Source of the DNA: Azonexus sp.
GTDB lineage: Bacteria > Pseudomonadota > Gammaproteobacteria > Burkholderiales > Rhodocyclaceae
Length of the DNA stretch: 64,000 bases
NCBI GenBank assembly: GCA_017983615.1
Contig: JAGOBB010000006.1
Location: 62,001 to 126,000 of the forward strand
Reading direction: 5' to 3'
Part shown: positions 7,410-16,151 of the stretch, one piece after another
Numbering within the stretch: the first letter of the stretch is position 1
How the letters are laid out: each line of letters opens with the position of its first letter
The notes under the pieces: model-generated
Database searches by the model: none
What the model was told of the DNA's origin: nothing
The model's input: the letters and a program-made list of their open reading frames with translations, nothing else
Program-made: the position numbers and the translations under genes

Positions 7410-8096
7410 ATGCCACGCCATTACGCAATCGTTCCCGCTGCCGGCAGCGGATCCCGCTTCGGCAGCGAGAAGCCGAAACAGTATCTCGACCTGCTCGGCC
7501 GCCCGCTGATCTATCATACGCTGGCGGCGCTGACCGCCTGCCCGGACATCGAACGCGTCTGGGTCGTTCTGGCGCCGGATGACCCGTGGTGGCCGCAATA
7601 CGACTGGAGCGGGCTTGGCGCCAAGCTGGAAACGGTGCGCTGTGGCGGTGCGACGCGGGCCGAAAGCGTGAGCAACGGCCTACAGGCAGCGGCGATGGTC
7701 GCCGCCGACGACGACTGGATTCTGGTTCACGATGCTGCACGCCCCTGCCTGTCGGCGGCGATGCTCGAAGCCTTGTTCGACGAACTGGCTGACGATCCGG
7801 TCGGCGGCATTCTCGCCGTGCCGGTGGCCGATACGCTGAAGCGAGCCGATGCCGAACAGCGTGTCGCCGCGACCGAGGCGCGCGAAGGCTTGTGGCAGGC
7901 ACAGACGCCGCAGATGTTTCGCTACGGTCAGCTGCAGAAATCGCTCGAAAATGAAATTTCCGTGACCGACGAAGCCGGTGCCATCGAGGCGGCCGGACTG
8001 AAGCCGAAGCTGGTGCGCGGCGATTCGACCAATCTGAAAGTCACCTGGCCGGCCGACCTCGCGCTGGCCGCGATGATACTGAGGGCACGCAAATGA
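7410..8096 (+). CDS. ispD: 2-C-methyl-D-erythritol 4-phosphate cytidylyltransferase
   Basis: A 228-residue enzyme of the non-mevalonate isoprenoid pathway, transferring CMP from CTP to MEP. The nucleotide-binding signature [17 protein letters not shown] is at the N-terminus, VHDAARPC near residue 107 and the late [11 protein letters not shown] near 190, all typical of the family. It overlaps ispF by 4 bp (ATGA), the usual ispDF arrangement, so the two are co-translated. The length is normal for the family. Confidence 0.95.
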   Translation: MPRHYAIVPAAGSGSRFGSEKPKQYLDLLGRPLIYHTLAALTACPDIERVWVVLAPDDPWWPQYDWSGLGAKLETVRCGGATRAESVSNGLQAAAMVAADDDWILVHDAARPCLSAAMLEALFDELADDPVGGILAVPVADTLKRADAEQRVAATEAREGLWQAQTPQMFRYGQLQKSLENEISVTDEAGAIEAAGLKPKLVRGDSTNLKVTWPADLALAAMILRARK

Positions 8097-8575
8097 ATTT
8101 CCGCGTCGGGCAGGGCTACGATGTGCACAAGCTGGTCGAGGGCCGCAAGCTGATCCTCGGCGGCGTCGAGATTCCGCATCCGACGGGGCTGCTCGGTCAT
8201 TCCGATGCCGACGCGCTGCTCCACGCGATCACCGATGCTCTGCTCGGTGCCGTGGCGCTGGGCGACATCGGCCGCCATTTCCCGGACACCGATCCGCGCT
8301 ACAAGGGTGCCGACAGCCGGGTGCTACTGCGCGCCGCCGTCACGCTGCTGGCCGACAAGGGCTGGCGGCCGGTCAATGTCGACGCGACGCTGATCGCCCA
8401 GCAGCCAAAACTGGCCCCGCACGCGGCTGCCATGGTCGCCAACGTGGCCGCCGATCTCGGTATCCCGGCCGATTGCGTCAATATCAAGGGCAAAACCAAC
8501 GAGCGCCTGGGATACCTGGGCCGTGAGGAGGCCGTCGAGGCGCAGGCCGTCGTGCTGGTGGAACGTGCCGGCTGA
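8093..8575 (+). CDS. ispF: 2-C-methyl-D-erythritol 2,4-cyclodiphosphate synthase
   Basis: A 160-residue trimeric zinc enzyme that follows IspD and IspE in isoprenoid precursor synthesis, releasing CMP to form the cyclic diphosphate. The metal-binding GYDVHKL near residue 8 and [11 protein letters not shown] near 40 are intact. The substrate loop [18 protein letters not shown] is also present. It overlaps ispD at the start and the thpR gene at the end. Confidence 0.96.
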   Translation: MNFRVGQGYDVHKLVEGRKLILGGVEIPHPTGLLGHSDADALLHAITDALLGAVALGDIGRHFPDTDPRYKGADSRVLLRAAVTLLADKGWRPVNVDATLIAQQPKLAPHAAAMVANVAADLGIPADCVNIKGKTNERLGYLGREEAVEAQAVVLVERAG

Positions 8576-9140
8576 TCGCCGGCCGGAAACTCCGCACCGG
8601 CCGGCAACGGCCAGAGTCTTTTTCGCCCTCTGGCCGCCGGCCGAGGTGGCCGAACGCCTGGCCGAAATCGCCGGCGAGGCGGCAGCACGCTTCGGCGGAC
8701 GGGCCACCCGCCGTGACACCATCCATTTGACCCTGGCCTTTCTGGGCGACGTGCCGGAGTCGCGCCTTGCTGAACTGGGCGATGTCGCGGCCGGCGTGAC
8801 GAGCGCCGCCTTCGAGATGAGCCTGGACCGCCTGGGCTTCTGGCAGCATAACCACCTGCTGTGGGCCGGCGGCGAGATGCCGGCCGCCCTGGATGCGCTC
8901 CACGGCGCCTTGCGCAAGGCGCTGACCAGCAACGGCTTCAAGGTCGATGGCACAGGGCGAAGCTTCGCGCCGCACGTCACGATGGTCCGCAAGGTGCCGC
9001 CGGCCTGCCAGCTAGAGGCGGGGCAGGAAATCCCCATGCCGGCATTGGCTTGGCCTTGCCAGCGATTTTTTCTCGTCCGCTCCCGGTTGTCGTCCGCAGG
9101 TTCGGAGTACCTGATTCTTCGCGCGTTTGCGCTGGATTAA
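8565..9140 (+). CDS. thpR: RNA 2',3'-cyclic phosphodiesterase (2'-5' RNA ligase family)
   Basis: A 191-residue 2H-phosphoesterase. Both catalytic motifs are visible: IHLTLAFLG near residue 47 and PHVTMVRKV near 133. The family opens 2',3'-cyclic phosphates in RNA and can join 2'-5' linked halves in vitro. The chosen GTG at 8565 lies inside the end of ispF and follows GGTGGA. A frame continuing to 8523 exists, but the homologous region begins at [10 protein letters not shown]. It is probably the last gene of the ispDF operon, with a weak hairpin after it. Confidence 0.85.
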   Translation: MPADRRPETPHRPATARVFFALWPPAEVAERLAEIAGEAAARFGGRATRRDTIHLTLAFLGDVPESRLAELGDVAAGVTSAAFEMSLDRLGFWQHNHLLWAGGEMPAALDALHGALRKALTSNGFKVDGTGRSFAPHVTMVRKVPPACQLEAGQEIPMPALAWPCQRFFLVRSRLSSAGSEYLILRAFALD

Positions 9141-9153
9141 ATCCATTGCGCAT

Positions 9154-9179
9154 AAACCGGAAGCCGGGTTTCTGATTTT
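9154..9179 (+). terminator. Weak hairpin after thpR
   Basis: AAACCGG and CCGGGTTT pair with a short loop and one bulged G. They are followed by CTGATTTTC, a poor T-tract. Confidence 0.4.
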
Positions 9180-9296
9180 CGTTGTCAGGCAGCGCTAAAG
9201 TTTTTCGAAATGATGTCGGTAATAGATTGAATGTCAGTCACCACAAGCCATTCAGCGTTTCCATAGCGGGCGGGAAGCGGAACCAGGGGAAATCGT

Positions 9297-12236
9297 TTGG
9301 GGGTAGTCAGCAGTTCTGAAAGCGCTGCAATCCTTCGGGTATTGCTGATCGAGCCGGATGGTCGGGATGGCCAGCGCCTGCTCGAAGCCCTGCATGGCGG
9401 CGGCCATGTCGTTCATGCCCGCCAGGTGGCCCGGCAGGACGAACTGATTCAGGCGCTGCGCGAGGAGCATTGGGATACGGCGCTGCTGAGTTGCAGCCTG
9501 GAAGATCTGCCGGTGGCGGCAGCCATGGATTTGTTCCTCGAACTGGCACCGATGCTGCCGGTCATTCTGACCGTTGAGCGCGGATCGCCCGATTTCCCAT
9601 TCGAACTGCTCGACAAAGGGGCCTGCGATTTCGTCTTCAAGAGCAATCCATCCCGCCTGCTCGCCGTAGTCGAGCGCGAATGTGCCCGCGCCGGCTTGCT
9701 GCGCGAAAAGCGGGAATCTCTGGTCGGCAGCGACATGTTCGGGCAGATCGATGAGGCAGCAGCCCGGTTTTTCCAGCTGGCCAGCCACGTGCCCGAATGC
9801 TACTGGCTGGTGGACGCCGATACACAACGGGTCACCTACGTCAGCAAGGGCTACGAGCAGATCTGGGGGCGCCACGTCGAAGCGCTGTACGCGCACCGGC
9901 TGGACTGGTTGACCTACGTTCACCAGGATGACCGAGAACGGGTTCTGGCCGAGGCGCGGCTGCACCGGATGGGCACCCTGGACATCAAGTTCCGCGTCGA
10001 GCGTCCTGGCGACAGTCTGCGCTGGCTGCACGTCCGCAATTTCCCGGTGCGCGACGAGCGGGGCGATATCGTCAGTGTCGGCGGCGTCGCCACCGACATC
10101 ACCAGCTTGTTGGCCGACAAGTGGAAAGCGCCGTTCTTCGCCCATTTCGATGCCCTGACGGCCTTGCCCAACCAGTTGATGTTCCACGACCAGATGCAGC
10201 GGATGCTCGCGCTGTCGCGGCGTAAGCGCCTGCCGCTGGGGGTGATGGTTGTTGACGTCGACCGCTTCCGCGAACTCAATCAGACCTTCGGCCACACGTC
10301 GGGCGACGAATTGCTGCGCCAGATCGCCGGACGGGTTTCCGGCTCTCTGCGCGAATCCGATGTTCTTGGGCGGATCGGTGGCGATGTCTTTGGCGTCCTG
10401 CTGCCGGATGTCGGCGATATCCAGCATGCCGGCATTGTTGCCCGCCGGATTATCGATGCGCTGATCATGCCAGTCCGGGTGGACGGTTGCGACGTCTTCG
10501 CAACGGCAGGTATCGGCATTGCGTTCTATCCGCAGGATGGTCGGGACGTTCATGAGATGGTGAGCAATGCCGAGATTGCCTGCCGCCACGCCAAGAGCCT
10601 GGGGCGCAACAATTACCATTGCTACAGCCCGGAAATGCAGGAAAGCATCCGGGACCGGATGTTCCTCGAGATCGACTTGCGTAATGCCACGCTGTGCAAG
10701 GAATTCATTCTCCATTTTCAGCCCAAGGCCAGCTGTGCCAACGGCCGGATCACGGGAACCGAAGCCCTGTTGCGCTGGGCGCATCCGCGGCGCGGCGTGG
10801 TCGGGCCGGACCAGTTCATCCCCTTGCTGGAAGAAACCGGGCTGATCGTCCAGGTCGGGCGCTGGGTGCTGGAAGAGGCTTGCCGCCAGACAGTTGAATG
10901 GCAGGCGGCCGGGCTCGATATTCCGAGCATTTCGGTCAATCTTTCGGCTCGCCAGTTGCAGTCGGACACGCTGCTGGCGGACGTCGCGGCGACCCTGGAG
11001 AAGACCGGCCTGAAGCCAGCCTGCCTGGATCTGGAAATCACCGAAAGCATGCTGATGGACAACGCCGAGACAGCGATCAGCACGCTGACGGCGCTCAAAA
11101 AAATGGGCGTTACCATTTCGCTCGATGATTTTGGTACCGGCTATTCGAGCCTGGCTTACCTGAAGCGCTTCCCGATCGACACGGTCAAGGTCGATCGCTC
11201 CTTCGTCCAGGATATCACCGCCGATTCGGACGATGCCTCGATCACCCGTGCGGTGATCACCATGGCGCATCATCTTAAGCTGAAAGTGGTGGCCGAAGGC
11301 GTCGAGACCCAAGAGCAACTGGCCTTGCTGATTTCGCACCAGTGCGACGTCATTCAGGGCTATTTCTTCTCACGGCCGCTGGCTGCGCCGGGCATGATGG
11401 ACCTGCTGACCACCGACAAGCGCCTGCCGAACAATCTGCTGCGCTCGGGCACCCGCAAGCCGATGGCCCTGTTCGTGGCGGTCGAGGGCTTCGGGGATGT
11501 CATTGCCGGTTTGATCCGGGAGGGGCATCGGGTTTGCGAGGTGGCGGACGTTCAGGGGGCGGTGCAATGGTTTACCGGCAATCTCGTCGATGTGCTGGTT
11601 TGTGGCGCACCGCGCAAGGATTTCGATGCCGCGGCGCTGATCGAGTTGGCGACACGGGCACAACCGAAGTGCGAGCGGATACTGGTGGCCGACAGCCGCC
11701 AGTGGAATCGCAAGGCAGTGGCGGCCTTGAGCGCCTCCGGCCAGGTCCATCGGGTGATCCGGGTGCCGGCCGATGCAGCGTCCTTTCACCAGGTAGTCGA
11801 TGAGGCGCTCAGTCGTCGCTACATCTCCGACGAATACAGCCGCCTGTCGCACGAGGTCGAAGTGGCCGAGCGGGAAATGCTGCGCATCGAGGAAGACCGC
11901 AAGCGCCTGGAAAGCGAGAACCTCATGCTGCGGGAACAGGCCCACGGCGGCTACCGGATTCTGCAGGATGTGCTTGCCGAACTGCCCTGGCCGGTCATCG
12001 GGATCGACGAGGCAGGGCTGATCGTGCTGGCCAATGACGCTGCCTGCGAGCGGTTTGTCGCACGTGGCTTCGCGCCCGGAATCGCCATGGCGGCCGTTTT
12101 GCCCGAAGTCGGCAGCTTCGACAGTGCCGTCCGCGTCGAACTGGATGGCGTGAATTATCGCTGCCGCTGGCGGCACTCCGGAGGCGACGGGCCCGGCGGC
12201 GGGCGCATTCTGGTACTTGAAGAGGAGGCCGGATGA
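9297..12236 (+). CDS. REC-PAS-GGDEF-EAL hybrid signalling protein with C-terminal PAS-like region
   Basis: A 979-residue cytoplasmic protein. The order is a receiver-like domain (about 12-135), PAS/PAC (165-270, ending GGVATDITS), GGDEF (about 285-440), EAL (about 455-700), a second receiver-like segment (715-840), a coiled coil (845-890) and a PAS-like end. The GGDEF signature is changed to GGDVF, so cyclase activity is doubtful, but the inhibitory-site motif RESD is kept five residues before it. The EAL half keeps TEALLRW, LEITESM, DDFGTGYSS, KVDRSF and AEGVET, so c-di-GMP phosphodiesterase activity is likely. The start TTG at 9297 follows AGGGGAA. It overlaps the next gene by ATGA. Confidence 0.85.
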   Translation: MGVVSSSESAAILRVLLIEPDGRDGQRLLEALHGGGHVVHARQVARQDELIQALREEHWDTALLSCSLEDLPVAAAMDLFLELAPMLPVILTVERGSPDFPFELLDKGACDFVFKSNPSRLLAVVERECARAGLLREKRESLVGSDMFGQIDEAAARFFQLASHVPECYWLVDADTQRVTYVSKGYEQIWGRHVEALYAHRLDWLTYVHQDDRERVLAEARLHRMGTLDIKFRVERPGDSLRWLHVRNFPVRDERGDIVSVGGVATDITSLLADKWKAPFFAHFDALTALPNQLMFHDQMQRMLALSRRKRLPLGVMVVDVDRFRELNQTFGHTSGDELLRQIAGRVSGSLRESDVLGRIGGDVFGVLLPDVGDIQHAGIVARRIIDALIMPVRVDGCDVFATAGIGIAFYPQDGRDVHEMVSNAEIACRHAKSLGRNNYHCYSPEMQESIRDRMFLEIDLRNATLCKEFILHFQPKASCANGRITGTEALLRWAHPRRGVVGPDQFIPLLEETGLIVQVGRWVLEEACRQTVEWQAAGLDIPSISVNLSARQLQSDTLLADVAATLEKTGLKPACLDLEITESMLMDNAETAISTLTALKKMGVTISLDDFGTGYSSLAYLKRFPIDTVKVDRSFVQDITADSDDASITRAVITMAHHLKLKVVAEGVETQEQLALLISHQCDVIQGYFFSRPLAAPGMMDLLTTDKRLPNNLLRSGTRKPMALFVAVEGFGDVIAGLIREGHRVCEVADVQGAVQWFTGNLVDVLVCGAPRKDFDAAALIELATRAQPKCERILVADSRQWNRKAVAALSASGQVHRVIRVPADAASFHQVVDEALSRRYISDEYSRLSHEVEVAEREMLRIEEDRKRLESENLMLREQAHGGYRILQDVLAELPWPVIGIDEAGLIVLANDAACERFVARGFAPGIAMAAVLPEVGSFDSAVRVELDGVNYRCRWRHSGGDGPGGGRILVLEEEAG

Positions 12237-12553
12237 CGGCACGGGATGTCATTGCGCTGGTCGAGGCGCGACCGGGTATGCGGCTGGGCATCGCGCTTGC
12301 CGACAGGGCCGGGCAGGTGCTGGTGCCTGCCGGTGTCGAGTTGACGGAAAGCCTGCTGCAATCGCTGCTGCGCCGGGATATCGCCTCGATCTGCGTCGAG
12401 CGCGAGGTTGCTGAAGACCCGGCTGCGCAGGAAGCCAGGCTGGCCGCTGTCAAGGCCGCAGCCGACCATCTGTTTCGCGTGGCGGGCGGTGGCATTGCGA
12501 CCCGAACGCTCTATCAGTGCATCGTCGATTTCCGCTCGGAGCCGCGGCGATGA
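12233..12553 (+). CDS. Small protein coupled to c-di-GMP and HDOD genes
   Basis: A 106-residue protein. Residues 10-60 (PGMRLGIALADRAGQVLVPA and the following ELTESLLQSLLRRDI) resemble the N-terminal beta module found before HD-GYP and HDOD domains in many proteobacterial signalling proteins. Here the module is a separate gene, overlapping its neighbours by four bases on each side. It presumably works with the HDOD protein. No catalytic motif is seen and the function is unknown. Confidence 0.65.
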   Translation: MTARDVIALVEARPGMRLGIALADRAGQVLVPAGVELTESLLQSLLRRDIASICVEREVAEDPAAQEARLAAVKAAADHLFRVAGGGIATRTLYQCIVDFRSEPRR

Positions 12554-13392
12554 ACACGCTCAAGCCCGAGCAGGTCCTGGCTTGCCTGCATTCGCTACCG
12601 GCGCTGCCGGCAGTGGTCACTGACCTGCTTGCCTCCTTCGACAACGAAGATGTCGATGTCGGCGCCCTGGCCCGGCAGATCGCGCGCGACCAGGCGCTGG
12701 CCGCGCGTTTGCTGCGCGTCGCCAATTCATCGTTCTACGGCTTGCAGACGCGGATTTCGTCGATCAACGAAGCGGTTGTCGTGCTTGGTTTTCGCGCCGT
12801 GCGCAGCATGGTGATCGCGGTCGGTGTCGGGGGTGTGTTCCGGGCCGAACAATGCCCCGGATTTGGTGTGCAGGCGCACATCCGGCACGGCGTTGGCGTC
12901 GGATTGGCAGCGCGCGCGCTGGCACTGGCGACCCGGCGTAATCCTGAAATTGCCTTCACCGGCGGCATCCTGCACGACATCGGCAAACTGGTGCTGGCCA
13001 GTTGTTTCTCCCCGCAATACCAGCAGGCGCTGACTTATCGCGAGCGCCACGATTGCCCGGTGGTCGTCGCCGAGCGCGATGTGCTTGGTCTCGACCACGC
13101 CATCGTCGGCGGCCTGCTGGCCGACGCCTGGCGCTTCCCGCCGGCACTGCGTTCGGCGCTTGCCGAACATCACTCGCCCGCGGCGGCGACGGCCGATTCG
13201 CTGGCTGACCTGATCCATGTCGCCGATGCGGTCGCGCATGGTCTGGGCTTGGGTCAGACGGCCGGTGAGCTGGTCATGCCGGTCGATCAAACAGCGTGGC
13301 AACGCCTCGGTGTCAGCGGCGAAACCATCACGCAGTTGCTGCCGCAAATCGCCGACGGCGTAGACGAGACCTGTCTCGCCTTCAATGCCTGA
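12550..13392 (+). CDS. HDOD domain protein
   Basis: A 280-residue protein whose HDOD domain covers about residues 12-215. It includes LPALPAVVTDLL, LLRVANSSFYG and ISSINEAVVVLGFRAVRSMV, plus the residual HD-like motif GGILHDIGKLVL near 145. HDOD proteins are usually non-catalytic relatives of HD phosphohydrolases and act as signalling scaffolds, often with c-di-GMP proteins. The start ATG 12550 overlaps the previous stop. The 3' end overlaps the convergent histidine kinase gene by 11 bp. Confidence 0.85.
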   Translation: MNTLKPEQVLACLHSLPALPAVVTDLLASFDNEDVDVGALARQIARDQALAARLLRVANSSFYGLQTRISSINEAVVVLGFRAVRSMVIAVGVGGVFRAEQCPGFGVQAHIRHGVGVGLAARALALATRRNPEIAFTGGILHDIGKLVLASCFSPQYQQALTYRERHDCPVVVAERDVLGLDHAIVGGLLADAWRFPPALRSALAEHHSPAAATADSLADLIHVADAVAHGLGLGQTAGELVMPVDQTAWQRLGVSGETITQLLPQIADGVDETCLAFNA

Positions 13393-14686
13393 CCGGCAGC
13401 ACCAGACGGGCCAGTAGCCCGCCGCCGGGATTGGGCAGCAGGTCGAGACGTCCATCGTGCAGCCGGGCGATGCGCTCGACGATGGCCAGCCCGAGGCCGG
13501 TGCCGGAAGCATTGGTGCGCGCCGACTCCAGCCGGGTGAAAGGCCGCTTCAGCCGCTCGAATTCAGCAGCCGGTACGCCCGGGCCGCGATCGCTGATTTC
13601 GACCCGAATTTCACCCCCGACCGTAGCATTTGTCAGCGAAATCTCGCCGCCGCCGTATTTCGCGGCGTTGTCGATCAGGTTGGTCACGGCGCGGGTGATC
13701 GCCTTCGGGCGGAGCAGCATTTCCGGCGTCGATTCGATCTGCGCAGCAATTGGCCGGCCGATGCAAGCCTGACGCTCGACGATACTGGAGAGCAGGGCGG
13801 CCAGATCGGTGGACACCGGCGTTTCACCGGTTTCGGCACGGGCATAGTCCATGAACTGCGAGATTACCGCTTCCATCTGCTCGATGTCGGCGACCACCGC
13901 CTGCCGGGCACCTTCGTCGGCGACGCTCATTTCGGCTTCGAGACGCAGGCGCGTCAGCGGCGTACGCAGGTCGTGCGAGATGCCGGCCAGCACTTCGGAA
14001 CGGTCCTTTTCATGGCGCTGCAGGTCGGCGGCCATGGTGTTGAACGCTGTCGCCAGCCGGCTCAGCTCCTCGGCACCGCCTTCCGGCAAGGGTTCCGGTA
14101 TCTGCCCGCGACCGACCGTTTCGGCAGATCTGGCCATCGCTTTCAGCGGCCGGCTGATGCGCGAGGCGATCAGCCAGGCGACGGCCATCGCCAGTACGAA
14201 AGCCAGCAGACCCCAGGCTAGCCAGTGACTGGCGAAGTCGCGGGCGGCCCGTTCGCTGGGCAGGATCAGCCAGTATTCTTCCTCGTCGGCATCGTCCAGC
14301 CGGAAGCTGACCCAGAAGCCGGGGATGCCGTCGACGCTGGCCGCGATCCGCGTATGATCGCCCAGCCGTGCCGTCAGCTCTCGTTGCAGCAGGCGGATGA
14401 AGCGACCTTCGGGCATTGCCTCGATCTTGTCTTCCGGTTCGGCCGGCAGCAGGCGGATGCCTTCGCGGGTCGAGAATTCGGTGAACAGGCCGAGGCGCTT
14501 TTCGGGCGCTGCCGCAAACAGCGAGGCGCGAATGAGATTGACGGCAGAGGCGGCCAGCTGGGCGGTTTCCCGCGCCCGCGGCTCGGCGTCGATGTAACGG
14601 AACAGGCTGAGCCAGGCCGCCGTGGTCAGCAGCACCAGCATGGCGAGCAGCAGAAAGGTGCGCGCCAGCAGCGTGCGCGGCATCAT
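13382..14686 (-). CDS. Sensor histidine kinase, EnvZ type
   Basis: A 434-residue membrane kinase. TM1 is at about 8-28, a periplasmic sensor of about 120 residues follows, TM2 is near 150-172, then HAMP, then the dimerisation box GISHDLRTPLTRLRLEAEM near 235 with the phospho-accepting His. The catalytic ATPase domain has N (NLIDNAAKYGG), G1 (ISDRGPGVP) and G2 (ASGTGLGLAIV) boxes. It overlaps the upstream response-regulator gene by four bases. The segment TNATVGGEIRVE between the N and G1 boxes is encoded by a dispersed-word copy. EnvZ-type osmosensing is plausible, but the signal is not shown. Confidence 0.9.
   Translation of the reverse strand: MMPRTLLARTFLLLAMLVLLTTAAWLSLFRYIDAEPRARETAQLAASAVNLIRASLFAAAPEKRLGLFTEFSTREGIRLLPAEPEDKIEAMPEGRFIRLLQRELTARLGDHTRIAASVDGIPGFWVSFRLDDADEEEYWLILPSERAARDFASHWLAWGLLAFVLAMAVAWLIASRISRPLKAMARSAETVGRGQIPEPLPEGGAEELSRLATAFNTMAADLQRHEKDRSEVLAGISHDLRTPLTRLRLEAEMSVADEGARQAVVADIEQMEAVISQFMDYARAETGETPVSTDLAALLSSIVERQACIGRPIAAQIESTPEMLLRPKAITRAVTNLIDNAAKYGGGEISLTNATVGGEIRVEISDRGPGVPAAEFERLKRPFTRLESARTNASGTGLGLAIVERIARLHDGRLDLLPNPGGGLLARLVLPVRH
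13596..13630 (-). repeat. Dispersed word, copy 3
   Basis: Exact 13-bp core on the minus strand (13618-13630), then GAAAT tracts. It lies within the kinase gene and encodes NATVG in the ATPase domain. Confidence 0.75.
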
Positions 14687-15408
14687 TCCTTGGCAGCGCC
14701 GTCCGGTACGAAGACGTAGCCGAAGCCCCAGACCGTCTGGATGTAGCGGGGCTGCGCCGGGTCGGTCTCGATCAGTTTGCGCAGACGGGAGACCTGGACG
14801 TCGATGGCGCGGTCAAACGGGCCCTGTTCGCGGCCGCGGGCCAGGGTCATCAGCTTGTCGCGCGACAGCGGTACCCGCGGGTGCTGGAGCAGCACCTTGA
14901 GGACGGCGAATTCACCGGTGGTCAGCGCCTGCAGTTCGTTGCCACGGGTCAGCGTGCGGGCGGCGAGATCGACCTCGACGTTGCCGAACGTGATCTTTTC
15001 CTGGTCGTCTTCCGGGGCGCCCGGCGGCTTGTTGCCCTGGCGGCGCAGCACGGCGTGGATGCGGGCGAGCAGTTCGCGCGGATTGAAGGGTTTGGGCAAA
15101 TAGTCATCGGCGCCCATTTCCAGGCCAACGATACGATCGACCTCGTCGCCCTTGGCGGTCAGCATGATGACCGGCGTCTGGTCGCCCTGGCCGCGCAGGC
15201 GGCGGCAGATGCTCAGGCCGTCCTCGCCGGGCATCATCAGGTCGAGGACGATCAGGTGGTAGTGTTCGCGGGCGCGCAGCTTGTCCATCTGCTGGCCGTC
15301 GGCCGCGGCCTTGACCTCAAAGCCCTGTTCGCCGAGATAGCGGACCAGCAGGTCGCGCAGGCGGGCGTCGTCATCGACGACGAGGATGTGGGAGTGTTGT
15401 TCGTTCAT
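14683..15408 (-). CDS. OmpR-family response regulator
   Basis: A 241-residue regulator. The receiver domain starts at HILVVDDDARLRDLLVRYL, the phosphorylation site is in LIVLDLMMPGEDG near 57, and LTAKGDEVDRIVGLEMGADD is followed by LPKPFNPREL. The C-terminal winged helix (about 140-235) includes LTTGEFAVLKVL and ends with IQTVWGFGYVF. It pairs with the overlapping kinase gene. The start ATG 15408 follows CAAGG. A frame reaching 15585 exists but lacks homology. Its leader contains one arm of a 19-bp inverted repeat. Confidence 0.93.
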   Translation of the reverse strand: MNEQHSHILVVDDDARLRDLLVRYLGEQGFEVKAAADGQQMDKLRAREHYHLIVLDLMMPGEDGLSICRRLRGQGDQTPVIMLTAKGDEVDRIVGLEMGADDYLPKPFNPRELLARIHAVLRRQGNKPPGAPEDDQEKITFGNVEVDLAARTLTRGNELQALTTGEFAVLKVLLQHPRVPLSRDKLMTLARGREQGPFDRAIDVQVSRLRKLIETDPAQPRYIQTVWGFGYVFVPDGAAKE

Positions 15409-15425
15409 CCTTGAAACCTCAGTTG
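15407..15425 (+). repeat. Left arm of a 19-bp inverted repeat
   Basis: ATCCTTGAAACCTCAGTTG matches the reverse complement of 15627-15645 at 18 of 19 positions. This arm contains the ribosome-binding region and part of the start codon of the ompR-like gene. Confidence 0.7.
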
Positions 15426-15806
15426 GACGCGGCAGATGGGGCGTTTGGACGGGGTGGCCGGCGCGAAGCGACGACGCGGCAGGCTCGTGCCTGCAAGGAG
15501 GAGCGACAAAGCCGGACGCCCGGCCAGACGTGCCAGCGGCCGCGTAGCGCTGCCACCCAATGGGTGAATCTCTTCGAAGGCACAAAGATCAGTGTTCATG
15601 CGGCTGGCCAAGGATGGGTAAGCGGTCAACTGAGGTTTCGAGGATCGTGCTGGCAAGGATAAGGGCGGACAGTGAATGGAACGCGGCAAATGGTAACAAG
15701 CTTTTGCGGAGGGTGGCCGGGAAACATATTCTTACATCTCGCGATGCTTGCCTGTGGCTGGCGGATGGACAATGATCGCATCTGAATCCTGTCCTGATCC
15801 ACCGCC
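15409..15806. other. 398-bp non-coding, structured divergent region
   Basis: This gap separates the ompR-like gene from the small secreted protein gene. It holds a 19-bp inverted repeat with one mismatch (15407-15425 and 15627-15645). Between the arms are short hairpins, such as GCAGGC-TCGT-GCCTGC at 15479-15494 and CACCC-AAT-GGGTG near 15554. No convincing protein frame is seen. It may hold promoters in both directions, a small RNA, or a remnant of a small inverted-repeat element. Confidence 0.5.
15627..15645 (-). repeat. Right arm of a 19-bp inverted repeat
   Basis: CAACTGAGGTTTCGAGGAT is the inverted partner of 15407-15425, with 201 bp between the arms. Confidence 0.7.
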
Positions 15807-16112
15807 ATGAAACGTCGCCTTGCCATTGTTCTGTTGTTCCTGAGCCTGCTCGGATCGGCGGGCGGGGCATGGGCGCAGGCCTACTGGCGGGACCTGCCGC
15901 CGGACGAGCGGCGCCAGTTGCGCCAGCAGATGCGCGAGCACTGGCAGCAGGAACGGGAAATCCGCCGCGACGAGGGCGCCCCGCGCTGGCGTGACGTGCC
16001 GCAGGAGGATCGCCGCCGGCTGCGCGACGAAATGCGCGAGCAGCGTGGCTGGGAAGATCGCCGCGAGTTGCGCGACGGGCGTGGCGGCGGCCGAGGCTGG
16101 CGTCGCGATTGA
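15807..16112 (+). CDS. Secreted Arg/Glu-rich repeat protein
   Basis: A 101-residue protein with a signal peptide (MKRRLAIVLLFLSLLGSAGG, cleavage after AWA). The mature part has two tandem repeats of about 38 residues, each built around W.RD(L/V)P..(D/E)RR.LR..MRE. The layout resembles DUF3106-type repeats of small periplasmic proteins. The C-terminus is Gly/Arg-rich. The function is unknown. A stress or envelope role next to an EnvZ/OmpR-type pair is only suggestive. Confidence 0.65.
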   Translation: MKRRLAIVLLFLSLLGSAGGAWAQAYWRDLPPDERRQLRQQMREHWQQEREIRRDEGAPRWRDVPQEDRRRLRDEMREQRGWEDRRELRDGRGGGRGWRRD

Positions 16113-16151
16113 CCCCCCGGCGCCGACCAGCCTCCGGTAAAATGCCGGCCC

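Noticed and set aside
7924..7934. CGCTACGGTCAG in ispD as another copy of the dispersed word
   Set aside because: Only part of the core matches, and the codons encode MFRYG, which is conserved in IspD for its own reasons.
9252..11339. A 695-codon minus-strand frame
   Set aside because: It lies fully antisense to the REC-PAS-GGDEF-EAL gene, whose domains are unmistakable.
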